Of a DNA stretch of 64,000 bases, positions 17,931-26,696 are shown piece after piece (positions within the stretch are counted from its first letter, which is position 1; each line of letters begins with the position of its first letter). A program made the translations under genes and the position numbers. The stretch spans positions 4,588,001 to 4,652,000 of the forward strand of contig NZ_AP023396.1 of NCBI RefSeq assembly GCF_014466955.1, in the 5' to 3' direction. Source of the stretch: Nocardia wallacei (GTDB taxonomy: Bacteria > Actinomycetota > Actinomycetes > Mycobacteriales > Mycobacteriaceae). The notes beneath the pieces were generated by a model. The model made no database searches. It was not told the origin of the DNA and saw only the letters and a list, made by a program, of their open reading frames with translations.

Positions 17931-18785
17931 ATGCGGCCGTTCGCCCGCATAGCGGTGGTCGTCGCAGCGGCGGCGATCCTCGCCACGACAGCCTGCGGCA
18001 GCCAAACCCGCTCACCCGGCGGCATCACGGCCGAGCGTCCCCGTCCGACGGTCGGTGCGAGTGTGGACTACACCTTTCCCGTCGCTTGGGCCGGTGATTA
18101 CACCTTCCGGTGGAGCGCCGCCGACGGCATCGGCCTGACCGACCCTCTGGCGGTGGTCGTCCGTGGTTTCGCCGAGAGCAGGAGGCTGTCGTTGTCCGTG
18201 GGCACTCGACTGGCCTACCCCGGCTACGCAGACACCATCGAAGCCATCGACTGGATGCACTACCCCGACGGCGGCTTCTACCCGGTAGGCGCCGACGAGG
18301 GCAACTGGCGCCTGCGCTGGAACGGCACCTTCCTGGCCCGCATCCTCGACATCCGCCGGACCGCCGCAGGATACGTCGCGGCCTATTGCGTCGACGCCAC
18401 CGACGTCATCGACTCGGACGACGGTGCCGCCACCTTCAATTGGCGGCGACCTACCAACTCGACTGCTGGCTACATCAGGTGGTTGGCCATCGCGCAGGAC
18501 CCCTCTCGGCCGCATCCACAGCCGCTGCCGACCCGGCACTCCATGACGGAACCACCGCTGCGCGCTCCCAACTACGACGTCTTCGACGGCTGGCTCATCA
18601 CCGACGTCTGGGGACCGACACCACGACCCACAGACGACGGCACACTCCCCGACACCTGCCGCAGTTGGGCCCGCACGAACGCGCACATCAACCCCCTCGC
18701 TGAGGACAGCGCGATCCGGACGACGCCCGCCACGCCGTCGCCCCCGGCCCCTCCGTCACCCGGCTGGCCCCAAAAACCTCGTTGA
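17931..18785 (+). CDS. Predicted lipoprotein of unknown function
   Basis: The 284-aa product has a lipoprotein signal peptide: Arg near the N terminus, a hydrophobic stretch and the lipobox ending ILATTAC at about residue 22. The mature part has no family I recognise. It is rich in Trp and Asp, contains isolated Cys residues that could form disulfides, and ends in a Pro-rich tail. A surface location under the outer mycolic layer is likely. No partner gene is evident. Confidence 0.55.
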   Translation: MRPFARIAVVVAAAAILATTACGSQTRSPGGITAERPRPTVGASVDYTFPVAWAGDYTFRWSAADGIGLTDPLAVVVRGFAESRRLSLSVGTRLAYPGYADTIEAIDWMHYPDGGFYPVGADEGNWRLRWNGTFLARILDIRRTAAGYVAAYCVDATDVIDSDDGAATFNWRRPTNSTAGYIRWLAIAQDPSRPHPQPLPTRHSMTEPPLRAPNYDVFDGWLITDVWGPTPRPTDDGTLPDTCRSWARTNAHINPLAEDSAIRTTPATPSPPAPPSPGWPQKPR

Positions 18786-18933
18786 TCGTGCGCGAACCGG
18801 CCGCTCGGCCCGATCGGCGGACACTGTGCGTTCGCGTCCGCGTGGATTGCCGTCGAGCGACGGGTACCACCGTCCGACACGTGCGCGTACTCGGCCGCTC
18901 CGGGCGGGACCTGCGGTATGGTCGGCGACCGGA

Positions 18934-18954
18934 GTGCCGGGAAGCCTGGTCGGC
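18934..18954 (+). promoter_or_regulatory. Conserved block, short copy C
   Basis: GTGCCGGGAAGCCTGGTCGGC repeats the second core of copies A and B with one change (T to C). That change keeps the predicted hairpin CCGGG-AAG-YCTGG paired, replacing a G-U with a G-C pair. The TTTAC repeats are absent. It ends 32 bases before the methyltransferase start at 18987. Confidence 0.45.
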
Positions 18955-18986
18955 GTATCGGATCGCCGTGCGAGCCAGGAGGATCT

Positions 18987-19727
18987 ATGCCGACCCAGTC
19001 GAAGCCCCGCACCCGTCGCGACGCTCGCCCGATGGCCCTTTCCGATGTGCTGGCCCCCCACTTCGCCTGCCCGCGCGGCGCGCTGGGCGTGATCGCCGGA
19101 GCGGTCATGGCACATCACCCGCGCTACCGCCTGCGCAGCCGGTGGGTATTGTCCCGCCTTCCGATCACCCCCGACACACGAGTTCTCGAACTCGGCCACG
19201 GCCCCGGCGTCACCCTCGGACAGGTCTGTACCCGGGTGCCCCGAGGACACGTCACAGGTATCGACCTGTCGCCGGTGATGAGCCGGCAGGCGCACCGACG
19301 CAACCGCCGCCATATCGAATCCGGACGTCTACACCTGCACTGTGGGGATGTCACCAACCCGGACACGCTGCGCGGCAGCTACGACCTGATCTACGGCATC
19401 AACATCTGGCAGTACTGGACCGACAGCCAATCCGTCATCGCACACCTGACCCAGCATCTGCGCCCCGGCGGACAACTGACCCTGGCCTACGTGCGCCCGT
19501 CCTACTTCTCCCTGACCACCGGACAGGCAGCCACCCGATTACATGAGCAGTTCGAGCACAGCCCCCTCGAACGTCTCGAGGTCGACTGGCTACCGTACGG
19601 CTCCGTCGCGGTCATGGTCAGTGGCCGTCGAATCCGCCAGGCCCACCAGCAAATCGAAGACTCATCCGGCTGGCCGCGGCAACGCGACCCGGCCAAGGGT
19701 GAAGCAGCGCCGGGAGCGCCTGGGTAA
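18987..19727 (+). CDS. Class I SAM-dependent methyltransferase
   Basis: This 246-aa protein has the SAM motif VLELGHGPGVTLGQV near residue 65, the strand-2 acidic residue in VTGIDLSPVM, YDLIYGINIWQYW, and LRPGGQLTLAYV. It is a Methyltransf_25/11 type; the substrate is unknown. ATG 18987 has AGGAGG five bases upstream. The shared block C precedes it directly. The C terminus is hydrophilic and probably disordered. Confidence 0.75.
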   Translation: MPTQSKPRTRRDARPMALSDVLAPHFACPRGALGVIAGAVMAHHPRYRLRSRWVLSRLPITPDTRVLELGHGPGVTLGQVCTRVPRGHVTGIDLSPVMSRQAHRRNRRHIESGRLHLHCGDVTNPDTLRGSYDLIYGINIWQYWTDSQSVIAHLTQHLRPGGQLTLAYVRPSYFSLTTGQAATRLHEQFEHSPLERLEVDWLPYGSVAVMVSGRRIRQAHQQIEDSSGWPRQRDPAKGEAAPGAPG

Positions 19728-20041
19728 CTCCAACAGCATCACGCCGCGAAGTAGCCTTAGTTTCAGCGCAACCGGTGAAATCTGACCGGCCGCTCGACGC
19801 CTGGCACGCGGGTTGCGGGAACGACCGTCACCGGCTGCGGTGGTTCGAGGGACAATTCGCAACCGCCATGTGGCCATCCCCGGGTGATACCGTGGTGTGG
19901 AAGGCGCTATGCGTGAGTCTCGGTAATTCCGGTGGTCGTCCAATACCCCACCGATGCGAACCACGTATCCGGCCGACGATGGTAGGCGGCCCTCGTTCGC
20001 CGCACCGCTCAGCGAATGCAACAAGTCCTTGGTCTCAGAAG
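19728..20041. other. Intergenic region
   Basis: About 310 bases without a supported gene or a clear regulatory structure. Confidence 0.35.
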
Positions 20042-20740
20042 ATGGTTCAGTCGAATCTGCGGCGTAGCAATGACACGGGCCTTCGCCGGCCCGTATACGG
20101 GCGACAGGTCAGCGATCCCGCGCTGTCGGGTCGTGATCTGCGCGCGTACTGGGGTTTCCTCTGCGCAGCGGCGCTGAGCCTCACCACGACGGTCCTCCTG
20201 TTCCAGCCCTGGCTGATCGCACAGGGACCCAGCGGGCGGGTGCTGGCCGACGCCTTCGGCCGAGCTCAGCACTCCACCGGCGCGAACATCGCGCATACGT
20301 GGGGTGAGGGTGTGTATCCGACGCACATCAGCGCCGCCTGGGGAGTCCTCACCGCAGCAGCAGCGATCATCACGATCCTCGCGGTCGGTCTGTATCTGCG
20401 CGACGGGCGAGCCACACTCGCCCTGCTCGTGCTGGGCTGCAGCGCCGCGCAGACACTGTCGGTGTTCTGCACCCTGCTCTACCTCAACGGTAAGGGGGCG
20501 GCGTTCAAGACCCTCGTCGAGGGACCGCGCACCGGTGGGTTGCGTGATCTGCTGTCCGGCAAGGGTTCGGTCAATATTCGCGAGGTCGCGAGTGTCAGCC
20601 CCGGCGCCGCCGCGATGCTCGCCAGCATCACCGCGCTGGGCTCCGTCGTGATCGTGGTGACCTCGATCATGCCGATTCGCGGCACCAGCGAGGCCGTCAC
20701 CGCACTGCCATCCGCAACCAGCCGGGATGCATCGGCATAG
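20042..20740 (+). CDS. Four-helix membrane protein of unknown function
   Basis: The 232-aa product has a hydrophilic N terminus of about 35 residues and four transmembrane segments: around AYWGFLCAAALSLTTTVLLF, GVLTAAAAIITILAVGLYL, TLALLVLGCSAAQTLSVFC and SITALGSVVIVVTSIMPI. A Gly-rich extracytoplasmic loop lies between helices 1 and 2. I do not recognise the family. A decayed paralog lies at 6625-6765. The start is weakly supported because the ribosome binding site is poor. Confidence 0.55.
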   Translation: MVQSNLRRSNDTGLRRPVYGRQVSDPALSGRDLRAYWGFLCAAALSLTTTVLLFQPWLIAQGPSGRVLADAFGRAQHSTGANIAHTWGEGVYPTHISAAWGVLTAAAAIITILAVGLYLRDGRATLALLVLGCSAAQTLSVFCTLLYLNGKGAAFKTLVEGPRTGGLRDLLSGKGSVNIREVASVSPGAAAMLASITALGSVVIVVTSIMPIRGTSEAVTALPSATSRDASA

Positions 20741-20803
20741 CCCGGCCAGCCTGAACAATCGCGATATCATCCGCGCCGCCGGGACAGGAGCTGCGGTGGC
20801 CCG

Positions 20804-21418
20804 TCAGGATCGACTGGCACGAACCGCCCAGAAAGCTTGCCCGCCCACCGTATAGCGGTCCGCCCGCAGGTCGGCGAAATGCGCGGCGCGGCACTGCTCG
20901 GCGAACGACTGCGCCTGGCCCTCGGTCCAGCCATGACTCGCCAGCCCGGTCGCACCGACCGGAGACAGCCGCTCGATGACTACGAACCGACCACCGGAGG
21001 TCAAGACCCGACGGACCTCCGCCAGTGCGCCAGTGATGTCAGGCCAATGATGTACCGTCGAGATCGCCCACGCCACCGTGGCCACCTCGTCGGGTATCGG
21101 CAAATTCTCCGCCGCGCCCTCTGCCCATCGAATCTCATTCCCACGCACAAGATTCCGGGCCAGACGCAACATCATCGGCGACGGGTCCACGCCGGTCACC
21201 CGGGCGCCGCGCCGCGCGGCCGCTGCTACCGCAACGCCGGGACCGCACCCGATGTCCACCACGTGGTCGTCGCCCCCCACCGCGACGAGTTCGGCTACCG
21301 TCCGGGCACGGCGACGACCCGTAACGTACATGCCGAGCCCCACCACGAGCCCGATCGGTCCCGAAAAGCCGGGTCGGCCCGCGTGATGGTTGACAACGGG
21401 AGCCGGTTGCCTCTCCAT
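20804..21418 (-). CDS. Class I SAM-dependent methyltransferase
   Basis: This 204-aa protein contains VVDIGCGPGVAVAAAA (motif I), VTGVDPSPMMLRLA, NLPIPDEVATVAWAISTVHH and VRRVLTSGGRFVVIERL, a UbiE/Methyltransf_11 layout. ATG 21418 is preceded by GAGGAGGAG at good spacing. It is divergent from the TetR gene at 21617 and may be one of its targets. The substrate is unknown. Confidence 0.8.
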   Translation of the reverse strand: MERQPAPVVNHHAGRPGFSGPIGLVVGLGMYVTGRRRARTVAELVAVGGDDHVVDIGCGPGVAVAAAARRGARVTGVDPSPMMLRLARNLVRGNEIRWAEGAAENLPIPDEVATVAWAISTVHHWPDITGALAEVRRVLTSGGRFVVIERLSPVGATGLASHGWTEGQAQSFAEQCRAAHFADLRADRYTVGGQAFWAVRASRS

Positions 21419-21590
21419 TCGGACATCTCCTCCTCGACAGCGTTCGCGTGTGCGAAGTTTGCCAGTTCGGGTCGTCACGCAGGCAGTATTGCGTGCCTCC
21501 GGCATCGGCGGAATCGCCTATCCTCGCGGCCGGACTCGAGCCGGATCGCTCGCCCTCGAATCGCGGCCCCTTCCGCACCTCGACAATCAG

Positions 21591-21626
21591 GTGAACAATT
21601 GTTTACCATAGTGAACATGAGTTCAC
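21591..21626. promoter_or_regulatory. Two tandem TetR-type operators
   Basis: GTGAACAATTGTTTAC (21591-21606) and GTGAACATGAGTTCAC (21611-21626) share the pattern GTGAAC-N4-GTTYAC and start 20 bases apart, two helical turns. The second contains the ATG of the TetR gene itself. The arrangement fits autorepression and control of the divergent methyltransferase. Confidence 0.65.
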
Positions 21627-22246
21627 CCGATGATCGGACCGCGCGAGCGAGGATCCGCGACGAGGCACTGCGGCTGTTCACCGATCACGGGCCCGATGTG
21701 GTGACCGTTCGTGATGTCGCCGCGGCAGCGGGTGTGTCACCGGCGCTGGTCATGCGCCACTACAAGACCAAGGAAGGGCTGCGGGCCGCGGTCGACGCCC
21801 ATGTGACCGCCGTCTACGAGTCCCTGCTCGGCGGGATCGCCGCGCCGGGTGACAGCGATCCCTTCGCGGCCGATGCGGTGCCGTCGATGACCGAATTACT
21901 GGTTCAGCAGTTGCCGCCGGATTCCCCGATCCCGGCCTACCTCGGCCGGATGCTGCTCCACGGTGGCCCTGCGGCCACGGCGTTGTTCGAGCGGCTGTAC
22001 ACGGCCAGCGTCGAAACGCTCGAGGCGATGGGCCGCGCCGGGCACGCCGATCCGGGCGAGGATCCGGCGGTGCGCGCGGCGTTCCTGCTCGTCAATGATC
22101 TGGCGGTCATCCTGCTGCGGGCGCGCCTGGGGGAAGTGCTGGGGGTGGATCCGCTGTCGCGCGACGGTATTCGCCGCTGGGCCGGTGAGGTGTTGACGGT
22201 ATATCGCACCGGATTGCGGGGTGTGCCCGGCGACCAGACTTTGTGA
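21617..22246 (+). CDS. TetR-family transcriptional regulator
   Basis: This 209-aa protein has an N-terminal TetR helix-turn-helix (IRDEALRLFTDHGPDVVTVRDVAAAAGVSPALVMRHYKTKEGL, residues about 12-55) and a helical ligand-binding domain. The ATG lies inside the second of two palindromes, so the protein probably represses itself. It sits immediately upstream of the DUF385 gene with a 46-base gap, suggesting an operon. The ligand is unknown. Confidence 0.8.
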   Translation: MSSPDDRTARARIRDEALRLFTDHGPDVVTVRDVAAAAGVSPALVMRHYKTKEGLRAAVDAHVTAVYESLLGGIAAPGDSDPFAADAVPSMTELLVQQLPPDSPIPAYLGRMLLHGGPAATALFERLYTASVETLEAMGRAGHADPGEDPAVRAAFLLVNDLAVILLRARLGEVLGVDPLSRDGIRRWAGEVLTVYRTGLRGVPGDQTL

Positions 22247-22292
22247 TCTCGCTGCGTAGTCCGCCTATGTTCTGCCCGAAAGAGGTTTTCCC

Positions 22293-22799
22293 GTGTCGCA
22301 CAACTCGGTTCTGCCCTCGGCCGTCGCCGATACCCTTGTCCGGCTGGCGACCCGCGCGTTGCGCAACCGCCGACTGATGCGGGCCCCGATCTGGTTGTAC
22401 CGCGCCCGGCTGGGATTCCTGTTCGGATCCCGGATGCTGTTGCTGGAACACACCGGACGCCGGTCCGGTGCCCGCCGATACGTGGTGCTCGAAGTGATCG
22501 ACCCGCCCGAAAAAAACTGCTACGTGGTGGTTTCCGGTTTCGGTGACCGTTCCCAGTGGTTCCGCAACCTCCGCGCCGATCCCCGAGCGCGGGTATGGGT
22601 CCGCCACCACGGCCCGGCCGACGCGATGGCACGGACCCTCGACCCCGACGAAACCGCCGCCGCGCTGCACTCCTACATCACCGCTCATACACGCGCCTGG
22701 CAGACGATGAAACCCGCGATCGAGAACACACTGGGGGCGCCGATCGACGACCGCGGCACCGGCCTCCCGATGGTCATGCTCCGAATCACCGGACGCTGA
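22293..22799 (+). CDS. Nitroreductase/deazaflavin-dependent oxidoreductase (DUF385, Ddn-like)
   Basis: This 168-aa protein has the DUF385 pattern: LLEHTGRRSGARRYVVLEVI, YVVVSGFGDRSQWFRNLRADP and VRHHG. The family binds coenzyme F420 and includes mycobacterial Ddn, which reduces quinones and nitroimidazoles. GTG 22293 has GAAAGAGG 9 bases upstream. It follows the TetR gene and is probably cotranscribed with it. Confidence 0.75.
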   Translation: MSHNSVLPSAVADTLVRLATRALRNRRLMRAPIWLYRARLGFLFGSRMLLLEHTGRRSGARRYVVLEVIDPPEKNCYVVVSGFGDRSQWFRNLRADPRARVWVRHHGPADAMARTLDPDETAAALHSYITAHTRAWQTMKPAIENTLGAPIDDRGTGLPMVMLRITGR

Positions 22800-23134
22800 C
22801 GGGTCGCTCAGCAGCATGGTTGTCCGCGTACGGCATCCTCGAACGCGACCCGTTGGACGACGATGGTCCCGGGCACCCGGAAACAGGCGCGTCGCATCAG
22901 CTGCTCGCCGTGATCAGCTAACGGCAAACGGTACGCGACGTCCACGGCCCTTCACGGCGGGCCCTACAGTGACCTGAGAAACGTCCCCCGTGTTCACTCG
23001 GTGCGGTGCCTTGTCGCGCGACCGATTCAGGATCGACGAGCGCCCGGAACTCCCGGCCACGGCACCACCTGCTTGCCCGTGACCGGACACGGAAATCCTC
23101 CGACCGTGATCACCAAGAACTTCGCCGTTTTCGT
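22800..23134. other. Intergenic region
   Basis: About 335 bases without a supported gene. A short frame ending near 22921 has plausible composition but no recognisable start or family. Confidence 0.35.
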
Positions 23135-23289
23135 TTACCGAACCGGAGACTCGCACAGCGCAGCCACCGGCACGACGGTCCCCGCGCCGAGCGCGAGACG
23201 AATGAGCACAGCGCGCATCCGCGCGCCGCCGATCGCCACGATCCGTGCCCCGCACTCAACCTCGAGCGGACCGAGAACACCCACCCGCA
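23135..23289 (-). pseudogene. N-terminal remnant of an AfsR/SARP-type regulator
   Basis: About 50 codons from ATG 23289 read MRVGVLGPLEVECGARI, then IGGARMRAVLIRLALGAGTVV, the start of the winged-helix domain of AfsR/SARP (BTAD) regulators. A stop follows at 23135. The remainder of the DNA-binding, BTAD and NTPase domains is absent downstream, so the gene is a truncated remnant. Confidence 0.55.
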
Positions 23290-23384
23290 TACCGTCCAAA
23301 CTACCCATCCCGCCGCAGCTCGTGGCGAGTCTGTCGCGTCGCTCCACGATCGGACCGTGACAGGACGGCCACCGCACCCGCGGC

Positions 23385-23918
23385 TCACAGACCACCGTCA
23401 CGGCGCCATGCGGCATCCCATTGCGCAGCGTGATGCCGCGTGATTCCCCACCGTGTCAGTTCGACGACCCCGGCCGCCGCGACCCCGGTAACCACCAGAA
23501 CGACCAGCGCACCCCCGACACCCGCCCAGGCTGCGCCGGCCGGCGAACCCGGAGCGGGGGCGAGGGCGCCGTCGTCATCGACCCACAGCTCGAGCCGATC
23601 ACCGCGCACCACGTCCACCGGCACCCGCGCCGTCGTCGTCCGGACCCGCCCGCCCCAACGCCACCGCACCGACGCCTCGGCCCGCCGCGCAGCCCGGACG
23701 TAGCGCGCGTCGGCCACCACCGTCGCCGTCACCAGCGACCGCGCGGCCTTCTCCGCCGCCATCCGGTGCACCGCGGTGCTGTAACGCCCATACCCGATGA
23801 CACCGGCGACCGGCACAGCCACCGCACAACACACCACAGCGAGCAACGTGATCACCGCGAGCAGCCGATCCGACCGCCGGATCAGCGGATTACGGCTCCA
23901 CGGCGAACTGCGCCACAT
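23385..23918 (-). CDS. Rv1733c-like two-helix membrane protein
   Basis: This 177-aa protein begins WRSSPWSRNPLIRRSDRLLAV, then has a transmembrane helix, an extracytoplasmic domain with an Arg-rich strand region, and a second helix (ALVVLVVTGVAAAGVVELTRW). It is a paralog of 8686-9252 with the same layout. The Rv1733c family belongs to the mycobacterial dormancy regulon; its function is unknown. ATG 23918 has GGGA just upstream; GTG 23966 is an alternative. Confidence 0.65.
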   Translation of the reverse strand: MWRSSPWSRNPLIRRSDRLLAVITLLAVVCCAVAVPVAGVIGYGRYSTAVHRMAAEKAARSLVTATVVADARYVRAARRAEASVRWRWGGRVRTTTARVPVDVVRGDRLELWVDDDGALAPAPGSPAGAAWAGVGGALVVLVVTGVAAAGVVELTRWGITRHHAAQWDAAWRRDGGL

Positions 23919-24178
23919 ACGTCCCGCCGCCGACACCGCCGACGGCCATCCCCGCCCGAACCACACGATCGCGAATCGTAGGCGAAACCGGACACGACGT
24001 CATCACCACCCGAGAAGCGCTGGCGCGCAGGCATTCAGCACACTCCGGCAGCACCGAACGGCCGAGTCCCCGGCGCCTGGACGACCAGGACCGCCAGCCG
24101 CATCTGCCTCGGCCCACTCCGCTCCGCACACCCTCCGACGGGACGCGGTGCGGGACAGTCACTGGCGAAGCCGGGCGT

Positions 24179-25369
24179 CTAGGTGTGCTGTGCCGACACG
24201 TTCTCGTTGCGGGCGCGTAGCAACGCGGGCCGGTGGTCACCATCTTTCGGCCAGTGGTGCGTCCCGGGCTTGTGCGCCTCGGTCACCAGGTGCTTGACGC
24301 TGGCGGCGCAGGAGAATTCCTTCAGCTTGCGGCCCATGAACCCGGTGAAGTACAAACGCTTCGCCGTGTCGTCTTTATGCAGGAGTTGGAAAATCCCGGC
24401 ACCACGCCCGAAGCTGAAGCACATGGCCTGGAATGCCAGGTCGACCGGCGCGGCTCGATTGCCCGCGATTCGGGCCAGCACCGTATCGGCGGCGTGCGCA
24501 CCCAGGCATCCAGCGATGTAGGCACTCATCCGGAACGGCAGGTCCGATGGGGCCGACGCATCGCCCGCCGCGACGATGCGATCGCTGTCGACGCTGGTCA
24601 GCGTCTCGTCGGTGAGCATTCGCCCGACGGCGTCGGTCCGCAACCCGCTGCGGACAGCCAGATCCGGAACACCGAAGCCCGCGGCCCAGACGGTGACCTC
24701 CCCGGCCAGGACGCGACCGTCGGCGAGTTCCACGGTTCCCGAACTCACCGAGGTGACCGAGGTATCCGGACCCTCGATCACCTCGACACCCAGTCGAGCG
24801 AGGTACTTGCGCGCCGTGCGCCGAGCGCTGGGGTGCAGGGACGGGCCGACCACCCCGCCACAGACGAGCCTGACATTGCGACCCTGTGCCGCGAGTTCGG
24901 CAGCAGTCTCGATACCCACCGGACCGCCCCCGACGACCGTCACCCTGGCTGTCGTAGGTGTGTCGAGAAGCGCCGATCGCAGCCGCTGTGCTGCTTCCAG
25001 AGTGGCCACCGGATAAGCGAATTCGGCCGCGCCCGGTACCTGCGGGCCACCGCTGTGGCTGCCTACTGCGTAGATCAGGTAGTCGTAGCCGATGCTGCCG
25101 CCCTCGGCGAGGGTCACGGTGCGTTCGGCCGCGTCGATGTGCGTCGCGTTGCCGACCAGCAACTCGGCGCCCTCAGCGAGTACCTCCTGATAGTCGACAA
25201 CCGCGTCATGGGTACCGCCAACCAGTTGGTGCAGCCGCAGCCGCGGTACGAAGACCTGCCGCGGATTGATCACTGTCACCGACACGTCCTCCCGCTGACG
25301 TAGACGATTGGCCGCCATCACTCCGGCGTACCCGCCGCCGACCACGACTACCTCGATGCCCTTGCCCAT
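24179..25369 (-). CDS. NAD(P)/FAD-dependent oxidoreductase (type II NADH dehydrogenase-like)
   Basis: This 396-aa flavoprotein has two Rossmann motifs: VVVVGGGYAGVMAANRL at the N terminus for FAD, and VTVVGGGPVGIETAAEL near residue 146 for NAD(P)H. VTVWAAGFGVPDL and RIVAAGDAS complete the FAD site. The layout matches NDH-2-like enzymes that pass electrons from NAD(P)H to quinone at the membrane surface. ATG 25369 follows GGAGA. The ECF41-type promoter (25404-25430) lies just upstream, placing it in the sigma-controlled group with the paralog at 28163-29353. Confidence 0.8.
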   Translation of the reverse strand: MGKGIEVVVVGGGYAGVMAANRLRQREDVSVTVINPRQVFVPRLRLHQLVGGTHDAVVDYQEVLAEGAELLVGNATHIDAAERTVTLAEGGSIGYDYLIYAVGSHSGGPQVPGAAEFAYPVATLEAAQRLRSALLDTPTTARVTVVGGGPVGIETAAELAAQGRNVRLVCGGVVGPSLHPSARRTARKYLARLGVEVIEGPDTSVTSVSSGTVELADGRVLAGEVTVWAAGFGVPDLAVRSGLRTDAVGRMLTDETLTSVDSDRIVAAGDASAPSDLPFRMSAYIAGCLGAHAADTVLARIAGNRAAPVDLAFQAMCFSFGRGAGIFQLLHKDDTAKRLYFTGFMGRKLKEFSCAASVKHLVTEAHKPGTHHWPKDGDHRPALLRARNENVSAQHT

Positions 25370-25403
25370 GGTGTCTCCTTCACTTCGAGAGGGTCGAGAA
25401 CAA

Positions 25404-25430
25404 GACACCGCGTCGGCGAGAATCCTGACG
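25404..25430 (-). promoter_or_regulatory. ECF41-type promoter of the first flavoprotein
   Basis: On the minus strand: CGTCAGG, 16 bases, TGTC (in GTGTCTTGTT). Spacing and bases match the six other sites here and the published ECF41 consensus TGTCACA-N16-CGTC. The -10 element lies about 35 bases before the start codon. Confidence 0.75.
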
Positions 25431-25552
25431 TGTTGTGAAACAGGTCATAATTCCGTTCGACATGCGGGTTTGCAGGCTATCGACACGCCACGGTTCCGCG
25501 GGGCCACCGTCGGCGGAAAGATGCCTCAGTGATCCAGGTCACTGGCCGACGC

Positions 25553-25579
25553 TGTCAGAAAATCGCGACTGGCGGTGTC
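25553..25579 (+). promoter_or_regulatory. ECF41-type promoter of the first DoxX-like gene
   Basis: TGTCAGA, 16 bases, TGTC (GGTGTCT). It precedes the DoxX-like start at 25677 by about 97 bases. It is divergent from the flavoprotein promoter, with about 120 bases between the two. Confidence 0.75.
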
Positions 25580-25676
25580 TCATCTCCGACCAACGGCATT
25601 GCCGACCGACCGTCGGCGGCGATCGGTTCGGCCCACGATGCCAGGCCAGAACCGCCGGCTGATGAAAGCGAAGCTC

Positions 25677-26054
25677 ATGAACCTCACCCTCTGGATCGTC
25701 GCCGGGTTGCTTGCCGCACTCGCCCTGTTCAGCGGCGCCACCAAAGTGTTCTTGCCCAAGGCCAAGCTGGACGAGGCATCGGATTGGACCGAAAACACCG
25801 GCACTGGTTTCGTCAGAACCCTCGGGGGCCTCGAGATACTGGCCGCGGCGGGTCTGACACTGCCTGCGGCGCTCGACATCGCGCCGGTGATGGTGCCGGT
25901 GACCGCCGTCTGCTGGGTTCTGTTGATGATCGGCGGGATCATCACCCACGCCCGGTACGGGCATTACAAGTACGTCGTGCTGTGTTTCGCTCTCCTCGCC
26001 GTGGCCGCCTTCGTGGCCTGGGGCCGCTTCGGTCCCGAATCTTTCACCGGCTGA
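25677..26054 (+). CDS. DoxX-like four-helix membrane protein
   Basis: This 125-aa protein has four hydrophobic helices and the DoxX-like pattern LWIVAGLLAALALFSGATKVFLP, FVRTLGGLEILAAAGLTLP and HARYGHYKYVVLCFALLA. DoxX-family proteins are small quinone-linked membrane proteins, often encoded with oxidoreductases, and are typical ECF41 targets. The start was set at ATG 25677 by comparison with its paralog at 33818-34210, which begins with the same sequence. Confidence 0.8.
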   Translation: MNLTLWIVAGLLAALALFSGATKVFLPKAKLDEASDWTENTGTGFVRTLGGLEILAAAGLTLPAALDIAPVMVPVTAVCWVLLMIGGIITHARYGHYKYVVLCFALLAVAAFVAWGRFGPESFTG

Positions 26055-26357
26055 GCGGCGACAATCGACGCAGATGTACGTCGGACCGAATCCGCAGTCA
26101 GCAGTGTGACCGGCGCAAACCGGAATCGCACTGAGCGGCCGCAGCTGAGCGACACCGGGACAGACGGGGTTACACCGGCCCCAGGCCACGTGCGTCGAGA
26201 GAATTCCGATCGAGCGAGTACAGTCGATTCGCTTGGCAATTGCCGTCGCGGTATACCCGGATTCCTTCCCTCACCCGGGTCGATCCCCGATGCGGTTCAA
26301 TGGCTTTGGTGCCACAGATCGCTAGGCAATCGACACTTATCGAGGGGAGGCAAGGGG
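26055..26357. other. Intergenic region
   Basis: About 300 bases after the DoxX-like gene. No gene or clear regulatory site is seen until the ribosome binding site of the lipoprotein gene (GAGGGGAGG, 26342-26350). Confidence 0.35.
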
Positions 26358-26696
26358 GTGCTGCGAAGCTTGATCGTGGCGACGACGATTGCCGGGGCTT
26401 TGCTCCTGGGCGGTTGCCGATTTCCCAGTCACCCGGTCAATGCCAAGGTCGGCAGTTGCCTGGGCTACAGCGAGCCGAGCAAGGCTCAAACCGAGAAGTA
26501 CCGTGAGCGAGTCCATTTGGTCGAGGTCGTGGCGTGCGAGGACGCCGAGGCCGCGTACCGAGTGCTCGCGCGCCTCGACCATGGAGCGGCGCAGGGCCTC
26601 GGCGACTGCGGGCCCTTTCCTGAGGCGGTCAAGTACTACACGACTACCCGCCGGTCCGGATCGAAGGAGTTCACGCTGTGCCTGGCGGTAAAGTGA
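26358..26696 (+). CDS. Small predicted lipoprotein
   Basis: The 112-aa product has a lipoprotein signal peptide (SLIVATTIAGALLLGGC, lipobox LGGC near residue 19) and a mature domain of about 90 residues with four or five Cys residues, suggesting disulfides. HLVEVVACEDAEAAYRVLARL resembles small secreted actinobacterial proteins of unknown role. GTG 26358 has GAGGGGAGG 8 bases upstream. Confidence 0.65.
   Translation: MLRSLIVATTIAGALLLGGCRFPSHPVNAKVGSCLGYSEPSKAQTEKYRERVHLVEVVACEDAEAAYRVLARLDHGAAQGLGDCGPFPEAVKYYTTTRRSGSKEFTLCLAVK

Noticed and set aside
25531..25545. GATCCAGGTCACTGG as an additional regulator site before the DoxX gene
   Set aside because: A GGTCA string also occurs before cytochrome b, but not before the other module genes, so no consistent motif could be built.
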